A stretch of DNA of 64,000 nt from Paucibacter sp. KBW04 (GTDB taxonomy: Bacteria; Pseudomonadota; Gammaproteobacteria; Burkholderiales; Burkholderiaceae_C). Every line of letters starts with the position of its first letter. Positions within the stretch are counted from its first letter, which is position 1. Shown in pieces: positions 62,475-64,000 of the stretch. Both the position numbers and the translations under genes were made by a program. Below the pieces are notes generated by a model, which worked only from the letters and a program-made list of their open reading frames with translations, had not been told where the DNA came from and searched no databases. Location of the stretch: assembly GCF_003852425.1 (NCBI RefSeq), contig NZ_QAJN01000014.1, forward strand, positions 124,001 to 188,000, written 5' to 3'.

Positions 62475-62980
62475 TTGCAAGCCTCGGCCGCGAGCAAGTC
62501 CAGATGCGTCATGTACAGGCGCAGATCAAACTCCAGCTGGCCGTAGTTGGGCGCCATGTGATGGCAGAGCTGGTAGAAGGCCTTGTTGTGCTCCTGCTCC
62601 TTCAGGTGCGCCAACTCGTGCACCACGATCATCTTCAGAAACTCAGCCGGCGCCTCGCGAAACAAGGTGGCGACGCGAATCTCCCGCTTGGCCTTGAGCT
62701 TGGATCCTTGCACTCTGGAAGCGCGGGTGTGCGTGCCCAGGGCATGCTGGATGACCTTGAGCTTGGCGTCAAAACACACTTTGTTGAGCGGCTCGGAGCT
62801 GCGCAGATAACGCGTTTTCAGCGCCTGCGTGTACTCGAACAAGGCCGAGTCGCTGCGCACCTCGTTGGCCTCGGGGTAACGGCGCGCCATGGTCTCACCC
62901 AGGCGGCCGGCATCGATGATCTGGCGGACTTGGGCTTGCAGCTCGGGCGGGTAGCCGTTCAGGTACTTCAGGGAATTCAC
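62471..62980 (-). CDS. YgjP-like metallopeptidase domain protein
   Basis: This 169-residue protein resembles the YgjP/DUF45 (WLM-related) group of small zinc metallopeptidase-fold proteins. The zinc motif is complete: VVHELAHLKEQEHNKAFYQLC has HExxH followed by a second glutamate/histidine region. Other family-like segments are KLKVIQHALGTHTRASRVQG and REIRVATLFREAPAEFL. The most likely start is GTG at 62980, overlapping the stop codon of the peptidase gene upstream as GTGA; an open frame runs further but lies inside that gene. It is tightly coupled to dusC. The role of this family is unknown. Confidence 0.8.
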   Translation of the reverse strand: MNSLKYLNGYPPELQAQVRQIIDAGRLGETMARRYPEANEVRSDSALFEYTQALKTRYLRSSEPLNKVCFDAKLKVIQHALGTHTRASRVQGSKLKAKREIRVATLFREAPAEFLKMIVVHELAHLKEQEHNKAFYQLCHHMAPNYGQLEFDLRLYMTHLDLLAAEACK

Positions 62981-64000
62981 GAGGCGGAAACTGTTTCTGG
63001 CTGGCGGGGGAAGTGCTGAGCCACCCAGGCCTCGAAAGCCTGGCACATGGCCTCGTCACCGCCCGAATTGTCCGCGATCAGCTCGGCCCCATGCACCAGG
63101 CGGATGTGCGCGGCCAGATCATCGGCCGGCTTCAGCGCGATTTGTTCACGCTGCGCGGCCGCCGCCATGCAGGCCTGCGCCTGGGCCCAGGCCTCCTCCA
63201 CCGACTCGTTGCAGGCCTCGGCCAGGTAGCGGGCCGAGAAGCCCTCGCCGGTGAGGCTGCGCAGGGTGGCGTCGTGATCGATGCTATTGCCCGGCACCCA
63301 GTAATGCTGGCAAAGCGCAGGGCCTATGGCCGGGTTGTCGGTCAAAAACCCCTGCTCGCGCAGGAAGAAGGCGCGGGTCTGGTAGACCGCCATATGGGCC
63401 AGCAGATAGCCCTGGTAAGAGGCGGCCGACTCCTGATTGAGCAGGTGCGGGATGGCCAACATGGGCCGAGGGCTGACCACGCCCAAGACCCGCAACTCGG
63501 TGGCGCGGGCCAGGTTGAGCACGGTCTCGGCCGTCAACTCCTCATCGCTCAAGGCGTACAAGGCCGCTTCAAAGTAGGGCACGACGGCGATGGAGCGCTC
63601 CTCAAAAGCTCGCAGCGGCTGGCTGCTGGCGATGCGCGCCTGGATCAAATCGTCGGGCATGGCCTCGCCGGCGGCATTGCGGGCATAACGCTTGAGCCAG
63701 TCGGCATCATTCAAGAGGCTGTCGCAGAACATGGACTGGGTCTCGGCATAGGCCATGGAGGTCGGCGCGAACTCCTGGGCAAAGCAAGGCGAGTTCTGCG
63801 CCACATTGGACATATGGGCCGCATGCCCGCCCTCGTGGAACAAGGTGTTGATGCCGCGCAGGCCGCTGCCCATTTGATCGGGCTTAGCCGTGGCGGTGAA
63901 ATTGACCGCTGCGGCCACCCACTCGCCGCGCTCGTTCACATAGCAGGGCACGGGGCTGTGGCAGAAACCGTTTTGATACTTGCCCGGCCGCTCCAGCAGG
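62977..64000 (-). CDS. M3-type zinc oligopeptidase, C-terminal part (cut by window end)
   Basis: The reading frame is open to the window end, so only the C-terminal 340 or so residues are visible. The zinc motif is in INTLFHEGGHAAHMSN (HExxH as HEGGH), and the third ligand glutamate is likely in FAPTSMAYAETQSMF. The following helical region (YLAEACNESVEEAWAQAQAC near the end) fits gluzincins of the M3 type, which cleave short peptides in the cytoplasm. There is no sign of a membrane helix in the visible part. Its stop overlaps the next gene's start as GTGA, giving a coupled peptidase-metallopeptidase-dusC series. Confidence 0.82.
   Translation of the reverse strand, partial: LLERPGKYQNGFCHSPVPCYVNERGEWVAAAVNFTATAKPDQMGSGLRGINTLFHEGGHAAHMSNVAQNSPCFAQEFAPTSMAYAETQSMFCDSLLNDADWLKRYARNAAGEAMPDDLIQARIASSQPLRAFEERSIAVVPYFEAALYALSDEELTAETVLNLARATELRVLGVVSPRPMLAIPHLLNQESAASYQGYLLAHMAVYQTRAFFLREQGFLTDNPAIGPALCQHYWVPGNSIDHDATLRSLTGEGFSARYLAEACNESVEEAWAQAQACMAAAAQREQIALKPADDLAAHIRLVHGAELIADNSGGDEAMCQAFEAWVAQHFPRQPETVSAS

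Noticed and set aside
1-64000. Prophage, insertion sequence, integron or CRISPR array
   Set aside because: I found no integrase, transposase, phage structural gene or regularly spaced direct repeats anywhere in the window.

Overview
This is a high-GC chromosomal segment that looks like a betaproteobacterium of the order Burkholderiales, most like the Roseateles/Paucibacter/Rubrivivax group. I infer that from gene order (yebC-purD-acyltransferase-hemF-nadD-rsfS-rlmH-maf-rng; rnhA-methyltransferase-gloB-mltD; dnaX-ybaB-recR; tolB-pal-cpoB) and from protein character, not from any search. Coding density is high. I see no prophage, insertion sequence, CRISPR array, rRNA operon or plasmid gene.

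Layout. 1-7.5 kb: the end of a sensor kinase, an FMN-dependent alpha-hydroxy-acid dehydrogenase, a possible tiny membrane protein, two secreted peptidases (S46 and M20) and a chemoreceptor. 7.5-12.8 kb: a 164-bp palindrome, a small membrane protein, then a tightly coupled zinc-uptake operon (AztD-like lipoprotein, His-rich outer-membrane protein, ZnuA/AztC-like binding protein, ZnuB-like permease). It diverges from a Zur/Fur-type regulator, with a Fur-family palindrome in the shared upstream region; no ATPase is encoded in it. 12.9-21 kb: dcd, a CAAX-type protease, an orphan peptide-binding protein, and an RND pump with its adaptor. 21-30 kb: rnhA, a methyltransferase, gloB, mltD, a MAPEG protein, recR, ybaB, dnaX, a divergent PurM-like protein and the SRP RNA gene (ffs).

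30-42 kb is rich in signalling and envelope genes: a 1220-residue hybrid kinase with a stand-alone receiver, three tRNA-Lys genes, tcdA, tolB-pal-cpoB (with no tolQRA beside it), and a receiver-CheC-diguanylate cyclase cluster. 42-50 kb is one long minus-strand housekeeping series from yebC to rng, mostly with overlapping genes. 50-64 kb: a HerA-like ATPase, a membrane protein with an AlgZ/AlgR-type two-component pair, a MipA/OmpV protein, glnS, dbpA, a membrane histidine kinase, a Sui1-like factor, dusC, a YgjP-like metallopeptidase and an M3-type peptidase cut by the window end.

The parts most worth a second look are the zinc operon with its His-rich outer-membrane protein, three intergenic palindrome systems (about 7.5, 26.4 and 45.5 kb), the receiver-CheC-GGDEF cluster, the histone-H1-like tail on RsfS, and the PurM-like protein with an altered nucleotide-binding motif. 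I found no clear new defence or mobile system.
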